A stretch of DNA of 64,000 nucleotides from Melampsora larici-populina 98AG31 (Eukaryota > Basidiomycota > Pucciniomycetes > Pucciniales > Melampsoraceae). The translations under genes and the position numbers were made by a program. The stretch lies in assembly GCF_000204055.1 (NCBI RefSeq), contig NW_006768783.1, forward strand, positions 1 through 64,000. Reading direction: 5' to 3'. Of the stretch, positions 1 to 10,764 are shown in pieces. Each line of letters begins with the position of its first letter. Position 1 is the stretch's first letter. Below the pieces are notes generated by a model. The model saw only the letters and a list, made by a program, of their open reading frames with translations, made no database searches and was not told the DNA's origin.

Positions 1-2812
1 AGAAGATAACTTTGGTAGATTTCGCACCTTTTCTAGTCAAGAAAGATCACAAAAAGTCCATCGATGCTTATGCTGATATGGATATACTGTGGTGTTTTAT
101 CACAGCTTCTAACTCGGCGAATTCCAAGTCCGATAGCTTACGCCACCGCAGTGTCTTACACAGCACCCCACACAGAAACATCAACCAACTGAATACCCCG
201 TCAGAGGTCTATCTGCATCCGCCAAAGGGTAGGCCTTGTGTCTTCCTTACATCGAGTTGTTTTTAACAGTGTCAATGTTTTGTTGTCGGTGTTCTATCAA
301 TCTTAGAAAATATGCTCGAACGAGAGGGCCAGGAGCTTGTATCAGACCAATCTCAAATGCTGGAGTCTCTAGGTACCCCATTTTGATTCTAATCTACTAT
401 AACCAACGTGTTGAACGTTCCTGCACTGATATATCATGATCACCAGGCAAACGAGTCGATCTGAATGTCCAAGTCACATCACCCCAAAATCAAAGTCCTC
501 CAAATACCGAGTGGTCAAATGCGAATAAAACAACGCCACATGACGGCCCAATTGCATTCAAATTTGCAGATGCAGAAGCGGTAGTGAAACTGCTGGTCCC
601 AGTCGCTGAAAAAAGTGGACTTCGAAAGCAAAGTAACTCACGTAGGTATTCACATCATTTTTTTACAAACCATGATGCTGATGTAGGTCTGAAGTTTGGC
701 AAAAAAGAAATCCAAAGTAAAACCTCCTATCATGCACCCTCCTCGTAAACCAAATCATCATGATGATACGTCCTCTGGTAAACAACTCAAGCAACCAGAT
801 AAAAGATATGAAACCCTTCCGGCCAAACATCAATCCCAGCAATCACGTACTCTGGCGCCTGCTTTTGGACCTAGCACAATCTCCCAGGCCCGTAGCCTTC
901 GTTTGGAAGCTAAAGTCCCAACATCCAACCAATCTCAATCATCTGCGCTCCCGTCCTACAACAACACACAAGGTCAAAACCCTCTTGCGGCAATTCTCGT
1001 TGATCCCCCAGTACCATCCGCTCTTGTTGCTGAGCCATCTTGTATCTCATTAGAAAAAAATCCGGTTTCAAATTACACACCACTCGCTGGACCATCTCAT
1101 GTTGCCTTGGGAAAACGCCCAGCTTTGAATACTCTGGCCACTATTGATGTTTCAGGACCACATTCGCCCATCGCTGGACCATCCCGCATCCCAGCTTCTC
1201 ATCTTTCAACCTCCCTATCACCACCTGCGCGTCCCGTCGATCATCAAATCCGAGCCTCCGTTGATTCCACAGGACCACACCCACATACCCATTTGAGATC
1301 AAAAACCCCGTCTGGTAGGAGATCATCCAAAGCCTCACGGAATCGTCACTTGAACAGCCCCAGCTCACAATTGAGCCGTTACAAATCACCCATCAGCAAC
1401 TCTTCATCTTCTGCGTCAGAAGATGAAGATTTGAACTCGGATGATTCGTTCATTGATTTAGAAGAGAACCTGAAGTACAAGCGCAAACGCATAGACCGAC
1501 GAGACAAGGAAACACGCGACAGGCATGTTCAATCCCGCCTCGAAAAGTTAGCACAGACCCCAGTTAGGCCTTCTCCATACGATGCTTTGTCCAAATCTAT
1601 TCAATACTACGTAAAATTGTTGCTTGGTATTCAGCGCAAGGTCAAACGTGACCCTTCTATCATATCGAATAGTATTCTTCCGGACCCTCCCTCACTTACT
1701 GAATGTGAAGCCTGGGAACAACGCAAACTCGATAAACGAATATGGATCGAAAATTGTGTTGATCAAGCCACTTACCGCTATCGACGAAAGTATCCAAATG
1801 CCAAGCCAAGTCAGATACTCGCTGTTCAGGCTGACGCAGCGGAAGAAGCGGTATCAAATATTCAGCCATCTGTTTTTGTCTTGCAGATACCATCAATAAA
1901 TCCAGGCCTGAAGTATTCTATTCGAGAGCTACGTACGTGTGAAGGCGCGTTGGCTCTGGCTGGGTTCTCAAGATTTACATTTGATTGGAGAAGTTCAATG
2001 AAGTCTGCTTGGAACGAAGCTGTTGCGGCAATCGTCCTTCAAGAATGGGCAAAATGTTACGCAAGGGGTGGGGCCGACGCTTATTTGATTAACAGTCGTC
2101 AGGCCACAGCAGAAAATCAGTTTCTTGTTCTTGAACGGTGGTACGAATACAAAAAAAGGGATTATTCAAGTGGCTTAACAGAAGACAGCGCAACTACGGA
2201 TGCAGATGGGCAGCGAGGGGAGGATATCAACCCTTCTATAATCAAAGAGGACTTGAGACGAGAAAAAGTTGCACGGAAAAACTCAAAAAAAAGAGTGGGT
2301 CCTCAACTTAGTAACATACATTGGCGAGGTGACTTCACTAATACATGTGTTCATTTTCATGCTAGGTTTTAGCTTTTTGATTGGCAGCGATGCAAAAGTA
2401 CTTTGCCACAAACTTAAAAATGTACAACATTCTATCAGATACAGCAGTTCATTCAGAAGACGAAGTTGATGACTCTGGCACGCGTCATCGAGTATATATA
2501 CCCTGGAGATCACGGGCATTAACCCATTTCTTGGGTGAACTTGATAAGCTGTACAAGTTGAGTCAAGCTGGTGCCAGTGCACGCGCTTATGGTCTCGCAA
2601 TCAAAGTTTTAGACCGTGGCAAATATGTGCAAATGGAAGATGATGTGAAAGATGTTTGTTATCCTCCAAAGGGATTTCCGCGATCATTGACAAGCTCTAC
2701 ATTTTTGAATTCATTATCAAGGGCGGAGATTGCTGCACTTCAGCTCTCTTCCACGGATTATGACATCCAAGGTATGGTTGTCAAAGCACAGGACTGGCGC
2801 AGACGCGTCTGA
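1..2812 (+). CDS. Multi-exon gene of unknown function, copy 1 (5' end outside window)
   Basis: I do not recognise a named domain. Exons I can join in frame: up to 228, 307-372, 447-641, about 718-2298 and 2388-2812, with GT-AG introns; the 5' end lies before the window. The first part of the large exon is Ser/Pro/Gln-rich and repeats a short PLAGPSH-like phrase; a Ser/Glu/Asp stretch and a basic KRKRID region follow, then a helical, Trp-rich domain (about nt 1690-2150) and a C-terminal domain (about nt 2490-2790). Both globular parts are homologous to the neighbouring gene at 3599-4812, for example the motif FLVLERW versus CLGVLERW, which is the main evidence that this is a real gene. The join of the first three small exons to the large exon is the weakest point: the obvious acceptor at 686 leads to a stop at 746-748, whereas an acceptor at 717 keeps the frame. 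An alternative is a separate gene starting at the in-frame ATG near 732. A nuclear or DNA-binding role is only a guess from the basic stretches. Confidence 0.55.
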
Positions 2813-3598
2813 GATCATTGTCTTTCATTACTTATTTTTCTGTTTGTAATTTATCGTCATTGCTTCGTGAAGGGATTTGTCATGCTTTGTTTATGTACCA
2901 TTAAATACTATTTTTGATAAGATTCAAGTTTTAAGCTTGTCAAATTGGGCAAAGAGGATACGCGCTTTTTGAGAGATAGACTGAGAATTTCTCTTGCAAA
3001 AGCTATCAATATTCAGATCTATGATGTCAAGTTTGCATTCTTCTTTGTATGTGTCATCATTATGAGAGTGGCTCATCACACCATGATTGGATAACCGAAT
3101 GTTTTCATACAGGACGGAACAGCAAGAAATTGATCAAGACAATCGATTTAAATCTAGTTCTAATTTAATTATTACCATCATTCTATCCTTCCTTTTGTTT
3201 CAATTTTTTGTTATCTTTCAGTTATGTATTCAATTCTATCATCAAATGGAATTTGTCATTCTTAAAGAGCAATCGTTTGGAGGAGATCTTTCCTGTCATC
3301 GAGCTAAAAATGCAAGATCCCTTCATTTGTGTGTGTGCCTTTGTCCGTCTTAGAAGCTAAAACGAGTTCGAGTATCAAAGGACTTTTTGAAAGTAGTTCC
3401 AGTAACAAAGGACTTTTTATCCCAAATTCCTTTCAACACTCGACTCTCAACATTGGAGTTCTGGAGTTCTGACCTTTAAATACCATCAGTTTCAAGTCTC
3501 CTCCGAATCCCGACAGGTTTGATCAACATCAATTCATCAATCATCCAGGTGCCTTTTGCGCCATCGCCCTTCTTCAAATTCTAGTCGAGCAAGAAATC

Positions 3599-4812
3599 AT
3601 GAGTCATCAAGGTCAGCCCATGATATGTCTATCTATCTTTATTTGCTTCTGTTGAAGCAAATTTTATTTCATTTTAAGGCGGTGAGACAATGTTCTGGAA
3701 GGATGATGGACCAGCAACCTCAGTGAAAGCTACAAATCGAACAGTAGCTGATTGGCTACCAGATCGCAATTCAGCGTACTATGTGGCAACGACAGATTTT
3801 ATAAAATTTCTGCTTGGTCGTATTGCATTAGACTCCCCTTATCCAACCGAACCGACCTCCTCAGAAATCACACAGCTTCCAGATCTTACATTTGAACAAA
3901 TAGTCACCGACCGCTCAATCTTTTCAATACCATTGGAACCTGCCACTTTTAATTTGGAATCACCATGAATCTCTCGTCGACAGGAGGAGTGCTGGGAAAC
4001 ACACAAGCAGCAGTTCCTACTCGACTTGGAACAGGCAGGGATCCCTAGGGCCACGTTTGCTTGGAATCTCTCCGACAAATCAAAGTGGAATCAAGTCATG
4101 CTGGCGTTTGTTGTTAAGCACTTCCAGCGAGCTCATGATACAGGCGCATTCGCTAAGTACCCCATCAACGAACAGCATGGGGGTACTAATGTCTGTCTTG
4201 GAGTTCTAGAGCGATGGCTTCGCGGACACTGCCAGATTTTCAAGAACAACCGCATAAATCCGAGATTTAGGAAGACAGAGAAGCAGAAGAAGGACAGAGC
4301 AAAAGTAGGTGGATTGAATTGCTCTTCATATGGTGATTAGCCAATTTCTTTGACTGATCAAATTCTGACAGCTCAAAAGATATTGTCAGGCAACTATTGA
4401 GGAATGTTTACATTCAGATGGAGAACTTCTAGCTCTTCTTGATGTATTAGTTCCTGACTCTACTTGTTGCTCTGACACTGAAGAAGATGAACACCACAAC
4501 CTTCGAGCGGTTACCTTACACTGGAGGAGCAGCAAGTATAATGAGTTTTTTCGTGTCCTTGATAAGCTGTCTTACAAGTATCAGAAAGACAGCAAAGGTT
4601 CTCGTTGGGCAGCCAACAGATTTGATTCAAGAAGAGCGCCTGCAATCGGGATCGATTACTCTCGAAGGGTAAAGAAAAACTTGCCAGAAAATTTCTACTG
4701 CCCTACCTTTCTATCCAAGCTTTCAACCACTGAGAGGGCTCTTCTCACTAGCACACCGGCATCTGCTATACTCAGTTTTTTAACTTCTGTAATCAAATCA
4801 TTGTTACTCTAG
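3599..4812 (+). pseudogene. Diverged tandem copy 2 of the upstream gene family, with an in-frame stop
   Basis: This starts at ATG 3599, with a short first exon to 3611, an intron to 3678, an exon 3679-4304 and a last exon 4372-4812. The protein starts MSHQGGETMFWKDDG and lacks the long Ser/Pro-rich N-terminal part of copy 1. The domain around nt 4020-4260 (AGIPRATFAWNL, then VLERWLRGH) and the last domain (HWRSSKYNEFFRVLDKLSYK) align with copy 1 (AGFSRFTFDW, VLERWYEYK; IPWRSRALTHFLGELDKLYK). A single TGA at 3966-3968 breaks the frame in the conserved part; it is one C-to-T change from an Arg codon. Apart from that the frame is open, so this is a lightly damaged copy. An intron removing the stop is possible (an AG lies just downstream) but the matching region of copy 1 is read through. 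Confidence 0.55.
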
Positions 4813-4817
4813 AGCCA
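4520..4817 (+). repeat. 298-bp direct repeat, left copy (3' end of copy-2 gene)
   Basis: These 298 bases recur without any difference I can see at 5149-5446. This copy forms the 3' end of the last exon of the copy-2 gene, through its TAG stop and five bases beyond. Confidence 0.9.
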
Positions 4818-5148
4818 TATGTGCAGCAAGCTAAGTCAATAGTTGTCTATCATGTACATACAGGTCTGCTCAGTTTTTTGCCCATCAGAATAAATAAATC
4901 ACATGTTATACCACATGTAACTTTTTCAACTTTGAAATTTTTTTCCCAAAAATTCACTACATATAATTCTGTAGCTGCTCAGGCAATATTGTTGAAGCTA
5001 TGTCTTAGTAACAGAAAGTGTGTTACATGCAGTTGAGTTGATGAGATCACACCAAAACATTGAGTCAGTGTATGTAGTCAATCTTTTGGAAGCTTTTTTC
5101 AATCTGAAAGAAGTTACAGCATGTATTACATATGAATAACTTGTCCTG

Positions 5149-5446
5149 ACTGGAGGAGCAGCAAGTATAATGAGTTTTTTCGTGTCCTTGATAAGCTGTC
5201 TTACAAGTATCAGAAAGACAGCAAAGGTTCTCGTTGGGCAGCCAACAGATTTGATTCAAGAAGAGCGCCTGCAATCGGGATCGATTACTCTCGAAGGGTA
5301 AAGAAAAACTTGCCAGAAAATTTCTACTGCCCTACCTTTCTATCCAAGCTTTCAACCACTGAGAGGGCTCTTCTCACTAGCACACCGGCATCTGCTATAC
5401 TCAGTTTTTTAACTTCTGTAATCAAATCATTGTTACTCTAGAGCCA
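5149..5446 (+). repeat. 298-bp direct repeat, right copy (orphan 3' exon piece)
   Basis: This is identical to 4520-4817, offset by 629 bases. Here the exon piece has no gene body in front of it, so it cannot be a working gene. The intervening 331 bases (4818-5148) are unrelated AT-rich DNA. Either a recent segmental duplication or an assembly artefact from merging two haplotypes would produce this. Confidence 0.9.
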
Positions 5447-6467
5447 AATTTATCATCAATACATCAAATCTCACTAAAAACAACCTATCACCCTTAATAC
5501 TTTCAAACAAAGTAAAAACGAAGCGGGAGTGAAACTTTGAATGTTTGATTCATTTGAGAGAAAACAAAGATGAAAAACAAAAAACGGATCCTTTTTTTTC
5601 AAGAAATCTATATCTGAAGAAGATTATGCTTTCTCGAGTATTATTTATACAAGTATCATAGCTTTCAAAAGAACATGAAATATCAGATATTTTCTTCGAA
5701 GTGATGCTACCAATCGCTTTGTATCCATTACCTTTCTGTGCTCCCCCACATCCACGAAAAAAAACCAAACCAAATCAACCCCAAACTTCATTTACAAGTG
5801 AAGAAACTAAGAAACTTACCTTAAACCCCACCAACATACTCTCGGGCCCAGTTTGCTAATTTCTCTCAATAATTTCTCAAGAAGAATGTAAATGCTTTAA
5901 AGTAGGAAATCTTTGTATGATGAATTTGGCAGCTGTTTCTCCGACTCTTATTAAACATGATGACATTTCATGATATGTATCTTCTAAATCTTTTCCTTTG
6001 TTTCCTTTGATTTCTAAATTCAAGTCTCATTTTGATTTTGGTTTTTAGCCCTATCGGGAAAATAACAAAGATCAATCAAAAATCAGCACATGATATATGC
6101 AAATTGTAAAGAGGAAAGAGAAGAATACTTGACTTGTGAGGTTTAGTTGCAATTGCATAAGTTGATTCCCGTTACCAATTAAATAATGAATTTGGTGAGT
6201 ATCGTAAGATCTAGAAACAAAGACTCAAAGAGCAAAAATGCGCACCTCCTCTGCTAATAATCTGAATCGAGAAAAAAAATCAAAATCGTGTGACTTCGAT
6301 GTTTTGAAAATGAGTGAAAGGGTACGAAACAGGAACTGCATAAGGTCGAGTGAACTGTTTGGCTGGAATTGAGTCGTTGAGTTAATGTCGTTGAGCGGAG
6401 CTTGAGGAGCGACCATGAGTTGATGACGGACGACATGAAAGATACCAGCCGTGTCCCTTCGGTGACC
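5447..6467. other. AT-rich intergenic DNA
   Basis: I see no coding pattern, RNA gene or repeat structure here. The stretch lies between the orphan exon piece and the target-site duplication of the hAT element. Confidence 0.5.
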
Positions 6468-6475
6468 GGTCTTTG
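6468..6475. repeat. 8-bp target-site duplication (GGTCTTTG), left
   Basis: GGTCTTTG lies immediately outside the left hAT terminal repeat and recurs at 9606-9613 immediately outside the right one. An 8-bp duplication is typical of hAT insertion. Confidence 0.9.
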
Positions 6476-6575
6476 TCACGCTCACACCCGGTGCTTTTTT
6501 CAGGGCCCAGGGCCATGGCGGAGGCCATGGCCTGCACCCGGTATGGCATGCCCTGCTCTAGCCCTTGATAGACAG

Positions 6576-6644
6576 AGCCTCCACGTGGCGCCATGGTAAA
6601 GGCCCTCCTCAGCCGGGGCTATACCATGGCGCCACGTGGAGGCT
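6576..6644. repeat. 23-bp perfect palindromic arms in hAT left subterminal region
   Basis: The arm at 6576-6598 and its exact reverse complement at 6622-6644 are separated by 23 bases. The core CCACGTGGCGCCATGG is GC-rich within AT-rich surroundings, and a related ATGGCGCCACGTGGC occurs at about 9567-9581 near the right end. This is a likely transposase-binding or end-pairing structure (inference). Confidence 0.75.
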
Positions 6645-6722
6645 GGGTTGGATGAAACTCCACACACTGCAACACGTGAAGTTTGAAACACACTGCAGCC
6701 TGAAACATACTTCATTTTCATT

Positions 6723-8911
6723 ATGTCACAATTATCTAGAAGCTCTGATCTCCAACTTTCAAGGAGAAACAACCTCAGTTCTCCTTCAATAGCTCAGCAC
6801 AGAATCTCAAACACTTCACACTCAAATCCCTACAACAAATCTGGCTCACCCAACAGCCTGGCAGCACTCCAAAAACGTTTGGAAGATTTCCAAAAAACAA
6901 AGAACAAACGGACTTCCTGGGTGTGGCCATACTTTGAACCTTCTATCATAGATAGGAAGATCAAATTTGTCTGCCAGCTTCCTTCTCAGCATTCAGCCGG
7001 TGATTTATGTTTGAGTGAAATAACTGAAGATACAAAAGGTTCAACTAAATCACTCAGTCGTCATCTCGAACAAATTCATAGAATGTCATCAAACAAAAAA
7101 TTCCGCCAGCAGACTGAGGGAGCATCCAAAGTGGTTTGTTTATAGTTATATTTTGGTGTGGCATTTCATTTTTGGGTGCCACAAGCTGATATCTTGAGTC
7201 ATTCTTGTTTTAGGAACCTTTGACACCTGATTCTTTCAAGAAAATGCTGGTCAAGATGTGCGTAGAAGATGAGATGCCCTTTCAATTTGTCAGCTCAGAT
7301 GCATTTCAGAAGCTCTTGTTACTTGTGAATCCAAATATCAAGTCTTTTTTTATATCCCCTACTGCATTGAAAGACGAGATATTTCAAACCTTCAACCTTT
7401 ATCAAGCACGTCTGGTAAACTACTTCCGTTCATTCAATCATATCAACCTCACTTGCGACTCCTGGACCTCCCCAAATCACAAATCTGTCTTCGGAGTCAC
7501 TGCACATTGGATTGATGAAAAATTCAAATTGAAGAATGTGGTACTTTCACTTATTGAAATCAATGGGCCACACACAGGTCAAAATTTGTCTAATCATCTA
7601 CTCCGTGTCCTTGATGAATTTTCGATACGCTCTAAACTTTACTGTATCACCGCCGATAACGCATCCAACAACGGTACCCTAGCTTCCGCTCTTGAAGAAG
7701 TCATTCCACAGTTTTCTCGATCTCAAAATCTGAACGGATGTCTAGCTCACGTGATCAATCTTGGAGTTCGTGAATGTCTCAAGTACTTTACCAAAAGTTT
7801 AAAGCCAAACTCCATGACTGGACCCGAAGAATTTGAAGAGGTAGCCGATGTAGTCTGTTCTAGAAAGATTGCTTGTCTCCTCCAGAAACTCAATGAGCTC
7901 TCAAACAAGTACAAGAACAGCCCTCAGTTTGCAAATCACATCCAAGAATTGGCATCTACAACCCCCGGAATTGGCAAACCGTTAGGTCTTCGTACTGAAT
8001 GTCTGACTCGCTGGAATTCGCTCTCTCATGTCTGTGCCCGAGCTGTCCGGTTGAAGAATGTGATCAACTTCAAGCTTGATAATGATCCACAATACATCAA
8101 CATCCGCATCAACGAGTCAGAATGGATATTACTTGAGAATCTTGTTCGGTTCCTCCAGCCTTTTGAAAGGATCACATCCGAACTCTCAGCATTGAACTAC
8201 CCTACATTCTGTCTGGCAGCTCTAGCATACGGAAAAATGATGAAACGTCTCGAGACGGTAAGGACATATCACCTTGTGAATCTAATGCAAGTTTTGTGCT
8301 GATATCACTAACTCACATGACAGGCTATGGAAGCTTCATCCACGATACCTGGCCTCCGAGCTGCTATGAACCCAATGTATGATAAGCTTTGTGATTACAG
8401 GAACCAAGCAATCACAAAGCACACATACCTCATCGCTGCTGTACTTGATCCCAGGAACAAACTCGAAGGGATCTGTCCCAACATCTTATCGCGCGAGACT
8501 CTAGAAGATCACATACACACGGCGTGTACTCATCTAGGAATCTCTGAAGCACTTGAAGATTTCGAAACTCAAGAATTACATCCAAGCTCCGATTCGGACT
8601 TGATTGACAAAACTGTTGAGTCTGACCCTCAGACTGTTCATCACCTTCGAGATGAGATTTCATCGTATCTCAGTCGTCCTGTTGAGCCCCGATCAATGAC
8701 ACCCTTAGGGTATTGGGAGCTCAATTGTTCAGAATATCCTCACCTGACAAAGCTTGCACAAGCCATACTTGCCATTCCGGCAACAAGTGTCCCTTCGGAA
8801 AGCTCGTTTTCTTCCGCGGGTCGTGTCATGGACGACTCCAGATGCGCAATGAAAACTTACACCCTCATGGAACAAGTGTGCTTGAAGAGCTGGATGAAAG
8901 TGTTTCCATGA
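6723..8911 (+). CDS. hAT transposase (BED-type finger, RNase H-like core, hATC domain), 679 aa
   Basis: Exons 6723-7130, 7214-8257 and 8324-8911 join in phase 0 to give 680 codons including the stop. The N-terminal 130 residues hold WVWPYFEP and a Cys...His pattern ending SRHLEQIHRM, which resembles a BED zinc finger. The central part has the RNase H-like fold signatures of hAT transposases: LTCDSWTSPNH followed by ITADNASNNGTLASAL and NGCLAHVINLGV. The C-terminus is a standard hATC dimerisation segment (YWELNCSEYPHLTKLAQAIL, then IPATSVPSESSFSSAGRVM). It would bind the element's ends and catalyse cut-and-paste transposition in the nucleus. No stop or frameshift is visible, and the gene sits inside intact TIRs, so the protein may be functional. 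Confidence 0.92.
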
Positions 8912-8936
8912 ATCTTTACGAAATTCATCTTGTCTC

Positions 8937-9031
8937 AAACTTCTGATTCAAACCTCTGATCGATCTCAAACTTCTGATCGATCGCAAATTCTGATCAATC
9001 ACAAATTCTGATCGATTGCAAAGTTCTGATC
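8937..9031. repeat. Short tandem repeats (~20 bp, CTGATCGAT core) downstream of hAT transposase
   Basis: About five imperfect copies of a unit around TTCTGATCGATCGCAAA follow the transposase stop codon. They lie inside the hAT element and may be subterminal binding sites or a degenerating 3' UTR repeat. Confidence 0.6.
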
Positions 9032-9605
9032 GACTTTCTTTTTTTTGTGTTAACCAAGATCTCTCGATCTGACTCGGTTTCCAAAATCTCTTTCTGTTTG
9101 ATCAAACTTCTAATGTACATACACCTACTCGAAGTTTTTGTTTCAGTCTCCTTTTGAAATTGAGAGCGTAAGTCTTCACCAAGATTGTTCACTTTCAAGA
9201 TCAATCCAGATACCTCATATTGTGACTCACTTGCTCAAGAAGATAGAAGATGCTGGTATGAGCAAACAAGAACTTTCAGCAATCTAACTTGATTGCTCAA
9301 CTTCCTGCTTGATAACTATTGACTGTGGTGTGCTTTTTCTAAGTTTCTTACAGATTTTGATGCTGATAAGCAGCTTTCTAATCCTTTTCTGATTGGTGGA
9401 CTGATGATTATGATCGAGCAATCGACAGACGCGAATCATGATCATGAGAGCCGATTGCTTTCTCCCAATCGGCGCAAAGTTTACAGGCCCTGAAGTGGCC
9501 ATGCGGCGCCTTCAGGACATGGCGAGGGCATGGCCTGCGCCCTGGCCCTCGCCCTGCCCGAGAGCATGGCGCCACGTGGCTTCGTGGCTTCGGGTGTGAG
9601 CGTGA

Positions 9606-9613
9606 GGTCTTTG
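9606..9613. repeat. 8-bp target-site duplication (GGTCTTTG), right
   Basis: This matches 6468-6475 exactly and directly abuts the right TIR. Confidence 0.9.
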
Positions 9614-10404
9614 AGACCAAGCTTACTTGACATATACGTACACATATGTATGTACGTATGTATGCAAGTGTAACTTTGGGTTGTATCAGTCTTCGTTTTC
9701 AAAGTCTTCCGGAGAGATCTGGAGAGGGTCAGGGGAGAAGACTACCTCAAGCCGCTGTGCTTTGTCTCTGTACAGCTGCTTGAAGCAGGCGGATTTGACT
9801 ACCTGCGGTGTTGAATGTTGGCAAGTTCTCAGCCTGAACAAATGGCTAAGTCTGCTAAGCCTTTGTCCTCAGTCAACCCTGCTGAACATGGGGATTTTCT
9901 CGGACACCATTCAATTATGAGAGAAATTTCAGACAAAGTTGTGACCTTGACGTCGAGGTCGCATCCAACGGGCACTGTGTGAGTAGTTCACCAATGCTGT
10001 TACACTCATGATCCCAACCGAAGTGGAGGAACACCATTTCAGTCGTGTTGTAAACTGTCTTATCACTGTCAGTGTCAAGTGGTGTAAAGGAAAGGATACA
10101 AGCCATCAAATGATTGCATTCAATTGTATTTGCCAGAGGTTCATGTTTTCACCTTTTGTTACAGCACATTGTTGGAAATTTTACCTGGGACTAGAAGCGT
10201 GCTTCTAGAGACGAGAATAGGTCACATGCGCTGAAAACGTGACGTAGCCCCTACGAACGATATGTAAGCAATCACGTCACGTATGATCTGCACCGCTGTG
10301 CCCTCCTTCATCCCCGACGTCCTACCAGTGAGCCTAGGAGGACTGATGAGGCATACAAGAGATTAATTTAAAAGGGGTGAGATTCCAATTAAACGATTCG
10401 AAAC
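9614..10404. other. Intergenic DNA, no gene recognised
   Basis: A short CATATGTATGTACGTATGTATG-like microsatellite lies near 9640-9665. The remaining open frames are short and show no family resemblance. Confidence 0.4.
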
Positions 10405-10428
10405 TCATAGCAGATACATAGCTGACGC

Positions 10429-10764
10429 ACTCAATAAACTTGAGAAAGGGCAGGTGGCTGTCATTTTCCAGCTTTGGTGTGGACACTTCCCTTTACAAGC
10501 ATTTTTATTTAGGATGGGAGCCGAAGATGACGACAAATGTGAAAACTGCAAAGTGAAAGAAACACCGACCCACTTCTTGATATTTTGCAGGAAATTTGAT
10601 ATACAATAACAGGCTATTAGAAAGAAGATCAAGAAAGAAAAGATCAAAGTGGATATCAATTCAGCAATCAAATTACTAGACACACCATGAGTCTTTCCGT
10701 ACTTAGCAAATTTTATTGAAGACACAGGCAGATTCAGTCATCTTAAGACATACTTAGATAAATG
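10429..10764 (+). pseudogene. Decayed non-LTR (LINE-like) retrotransposon 3' fragment
   Basis: The forward translation contains HFPLQAFLFRMG, then DKCENCKVKETPTHFLIFC, the CxxC...H...C zinc-knuckle-like pattern that follows the RT/RNase H region of many fungal LINE polyproteins. In-frame stops (near 10608 and 10688) interrupt it and there is no upstream reverse transcriptase, so this is a truncated relic. It ends LKTYLDK followed by a stop. The family assignment rests on this motif alone. Confidence 0.5.

Larger units (their letters stand above)
6476..9605 (+). mobile_element. Complete hAT-superfamily DNA transposon, 3130 bp
   Basis: The element is bounded by perfect 15-bp terminal inverted repeats, TCACGCTCACACCCG at 6476-6490 and its reverse complement at 9591-9605, and flanked on both sides by the same 8-bp direct repeat GGTCTTTG. 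It contains one transposase gene on the plus strand with an open frame in all three exons. Both ends carry GC-rich subterminal sequence with the palindrome core CATGGCGCCACGTGG, and the 3' flank of the gene has short tandem repeats; such repeats are commonly where hAT transposases bind. Exact TIRs, exact target duplication and an unbroken gene point to a recent, possibly autonomous insertion. Confidence 0.92.

Noticed and set aside
6501..9556. CAGGGC / GCCCTG as the terminal repeats of the hAT element
   Set aside because: They look like classic hAT ends, but the flanks (GCTTTTTT and CCCGAGAG) do not match. The TCACGCTCACACCCG pair just outside has an exact 8-bp duplication.
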